Assembly: GCA_016715365.1 (NCBI GenBank)
Contig: JADKAM010000001.1
Span: 1,488,001 to 1,552,000 of the forward strand
DNA: 64,000 bases
From: Chitinophagaceae bacterium
GTDB taxonomy: Bacteria; Bacteroidota; Bacteroidia; Chitinophagales; Chitinophagaceae
Reading direction: 5' to 3'
The notes below the pieces were generated by a model. That model had not been told where the DNA came from and searched no databases. It saw only the letters and a list, made by a program, of their open reading frames with translations. Both the position numbers and the translations under genes were made by a program. Each line of letters starts with the position of its first letter. The first letter of the stretch is position 1. This document shows positions 63,018-64,000 of this stretch, piece after piece.

Positions 63018-63048
63018 TTTGCCAATTACTTTCCAACCCTTACCTTTG
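63018..63048 (+). promoter_or_regulatory. S10 operon promoter, TTTG-N19-TACCTTTG
   Basis: TTTG at 63018-63021, a 19-base spacer and TACCTTTG at 63041-63048 match the Bacteroidota consensus exactly. The rpsJ ATG is 40 bases downstream. Confidence 0.8.
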
Positions 63049-63088
63049 CACTCCAAATTAAAAAACGGATCAAAAAAGTTCTTTTTAT

Positions 63089-63394
63089 ATGTCACAGAGA
63101 ATCAGAATAAAATTGCAGTCTTACGACCATAACCTGGTTGATAAATCAGCAGAAAAGATCGTAAAAACTGTACGTAGTACGGGCGCAGTGGTAACAGGAC
63201 CAATTCCTTTACCTACGCACAAGAAAATTTTTACCGTGTTGCGTTCTCCTCACGTTAATAAAAAAGCACGTGAGCAGTTTCAACTGTGTACGCACAAACG
63301 TTTATTAGACATTTACACCAGCAGCAGCCGTACGGTAGATGCTTTAAGTAAGTTAGACTTACCAAGTGGTGTGGATGTTGAGATCAAAGCCTAA
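63089..63394 (+). CDS. rpsJ: 30S ribosomal protein S10
   Basis: A small-subunit protein that also acts with NusB in antitermination. The 101-residue product shows IRIKLQSYDHNLVDKSAEKIV (about 5-25), GPIPLPTHKKIFTVLRSPHVNK (split near residue 40) and HKRLLDIYTSS, with the C-terminal LDLPSGVDVEIKA. Complete. First gene of the S10 operon, with its own consensus promoter; the next gene rplC starts 137 bases later, an unusually wide gap for this operon. Confidence 0.97.
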   Translation: MSQRIRIKLQSYDHNLVDKSAEKIVKTVRSTGAVVTGPIPLPTHKKIFTVLRSPHVNKKAREQFQLCTHKRLLDIYTSSSRTVDALSKLDLPSGVDVEIKA

Positions 63395-63413
63395 TGAACT
63401 TCCTGAAGAGGGT

Positions 63414-63501
63414 CCTTGGACTCCGCTCAGGAAAGCAGCAGGTAAGTTCTTAAAAGAAAAAAAATATTGAACATCCATCTCCGGACTGAGCGAAGTCGAA
63501 G
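63414..63501. repeat. Facing pair of CTTCGAC-nn-GCTCAGG elements between rpsJ and rplC (copies 4 and 5)
   Basis: CCTTGGACTCCGCTCAGG at 63414-63431 and the inverse form CTGAGCGAAGTCGAAG at 63486-63501 can pair as a stem enclosing about 55 bases. Further bits (TCCGGACTGAG and GTCGAGG) extend the similarity. Confidence 0.7.
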
Positions 63502-63531
63502 TCGAGGAGCGCTGGATATAAACAAAATACA

Positions 63532-64000
63532 ATGAAAAGTATTATTGGTAAGAAAATCGGCATGACGAGTATCTTCGATGCCAGTGGCAAGCAAACGGCT
63601 GTTACTATTATTGAAGCCGGCCCATGCGTGGTTACACAAAAGAAAACCGTTGAAACAGACGGCTACAATGCTCTCCAGATAGCATTTGGTGATAAAAAAG
63701 AAAAGCACTCCGTAAAAGCTGAGATCAATCACTTTGCCAAAGCGCAAACCTCTCCTAAAAGATTCGTTCAGGAAATCCGCGATAGCGAAATAGACAAGAA
63801 TGTTGGTGAAACATTAACTGTAGACATATTTGCCGAAGGCGATGCTGTTGAAGTGGTGGGTACCACCAAGGGTAAAGGTTTCCAGGGTGTTGTAAGACGC
63901 CACGGTTTTAAAGGTGTGGGTCAGCAATCTCACGGTCAGCATGATCGTCAGAGAGCTCCGGGTTCTATCGGTAACTCATCAGATGCCAGCCGTGTATTTA
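63532..64000 (+). CDS. rplC: 50S ribosomal protein L3, 5' part (cut by window end)
   Basis: An early assembly protein near the peptidyl-transferase centre. Reading from the ATG at 63532 gives 156 residues without stop up to the window edge: MKSIIGKKIGMTSIFDASGK at the start, TIIEAGPCVVTQKKT (about 25-39), VVGTTKGKGFQGVVRRHGF (about 107-125) and SHGQHDRQRAPGSIGNSSDA (about 132-151). The RAPGSIG loop is the one approaching the active site. The full protein should be about 205 residues, so about a quarter is missing to the right. Second gene of the S10 operon. Confidence 0.96.
   Translation, partial: MKSIIGKKIGMTSIFDASGKQTAVTIIEAGPCVVTQKKTVETDGYNALQIAFGDKKEKHSVKAEINHFAKAQTSPKRFVQEIRDSEIDKNVGETLTVDIFAEGDAVEVVGTTKGKGFQGVVRRHGFKGVGQQSHGQHDRQRAPGSIGNSSDASRVF

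Overview
The window reads as a chromosomal segment of a member of the Bacteroidota, most likely the family Chitinophagaceae. The grounds are family content (PorD/DUF4835, DUF4296, DUF5689, DUF5916, head-GIN DUF2807, a type IX secretion C-terminal signal, TonB-dependent receptor, Bacteroidota-type RpoZ), absence of clear Shine-Dalgarno sequences, and promoters of the Bacteroidota form TTTG-N19-TAnnTTTG (clean examples before fusA, the 24.9 kb ompA-like gene and rpsJ). The DNA is AT-rich and almost all genes are ordinary core genes. I see no insertion sequence, prophage, CRISPR array, tRNA or rRNA.

Layout. 0-4.3 kb: a phosphosulfolactate synthase homologue and aroE, then a leftward run (thioesterase, rdgB, and an unnamed protein that resembles the DNA polymerase III psi subunit), then ilvE. 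4.4-7.9 kb: the str operon (rpsL, rpsG, fusA); fusA has its own promoter and a long leader. 8-9.6 kb: a small outer-membrane barrel and a PolB-type 3'-5' exonuclease. 9.8-19.3 kb: a surface locus with a secreted endonuclease/exonuclease/phosphatase, a TonB-dependent receptor, a DUF5689 lipoprotein and a 1384-residue T9SS cargo built of five ~208-residue repeats; it may serve capture of nucleic acid or phosphate outside the cell. 19.4-24.7 kb: htpG, then a leftward methyltransferase-recJ-prenyl synthase run. 24.9-31.9 kb: OmpA-like protein, then the co-directional run bamD-rpoZ-coaBC-porD-DUF4296-scoA-scoB. 32-39 kb: pckA, pepP, pssA-purS, rsmI, an erythromycin-esterase-like protein and a barrel protein. 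39-50 kb: M1 peptidase, GNAT, response regulator, rsmG, glycosyltransferase, tgt, OmpA-like protein, PQQ-type sugar dehydrogenase, rpsA. 50-62 kb: hydrolase, HAD phosphatase, acyltransferase, thioesterase, DUF2805/DUF2256/SDR, putA-type proline dehydrogenase, DUF5916 protein, a periplasmic binding protein and guaA. 62.2-64 kb: a DUF2807 lipoprotein and the start of the S10 operon (rpsJ, rplC, the latter cut by the window edge).

Three genes carry single-base length changes at homopolymers: rpsL (one extra A in an A run), coaBC (one G missing) and the 8-kb barrel gene (probable lost stop). Because rpsL and coaBC are essential in most bacteria, sequencing or assembly error is the simplest reading, but the reads should be checked. 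Intergenic DNA is rich in short dispersed palindromes: a CTTCGACTnnGCTCAGG element in five copies (two of them facing each other between rpsJ and rplC), a twin terminator hairpin flanking the sugar dehydrogenase gene, and several other inverted repeats between converging genes.
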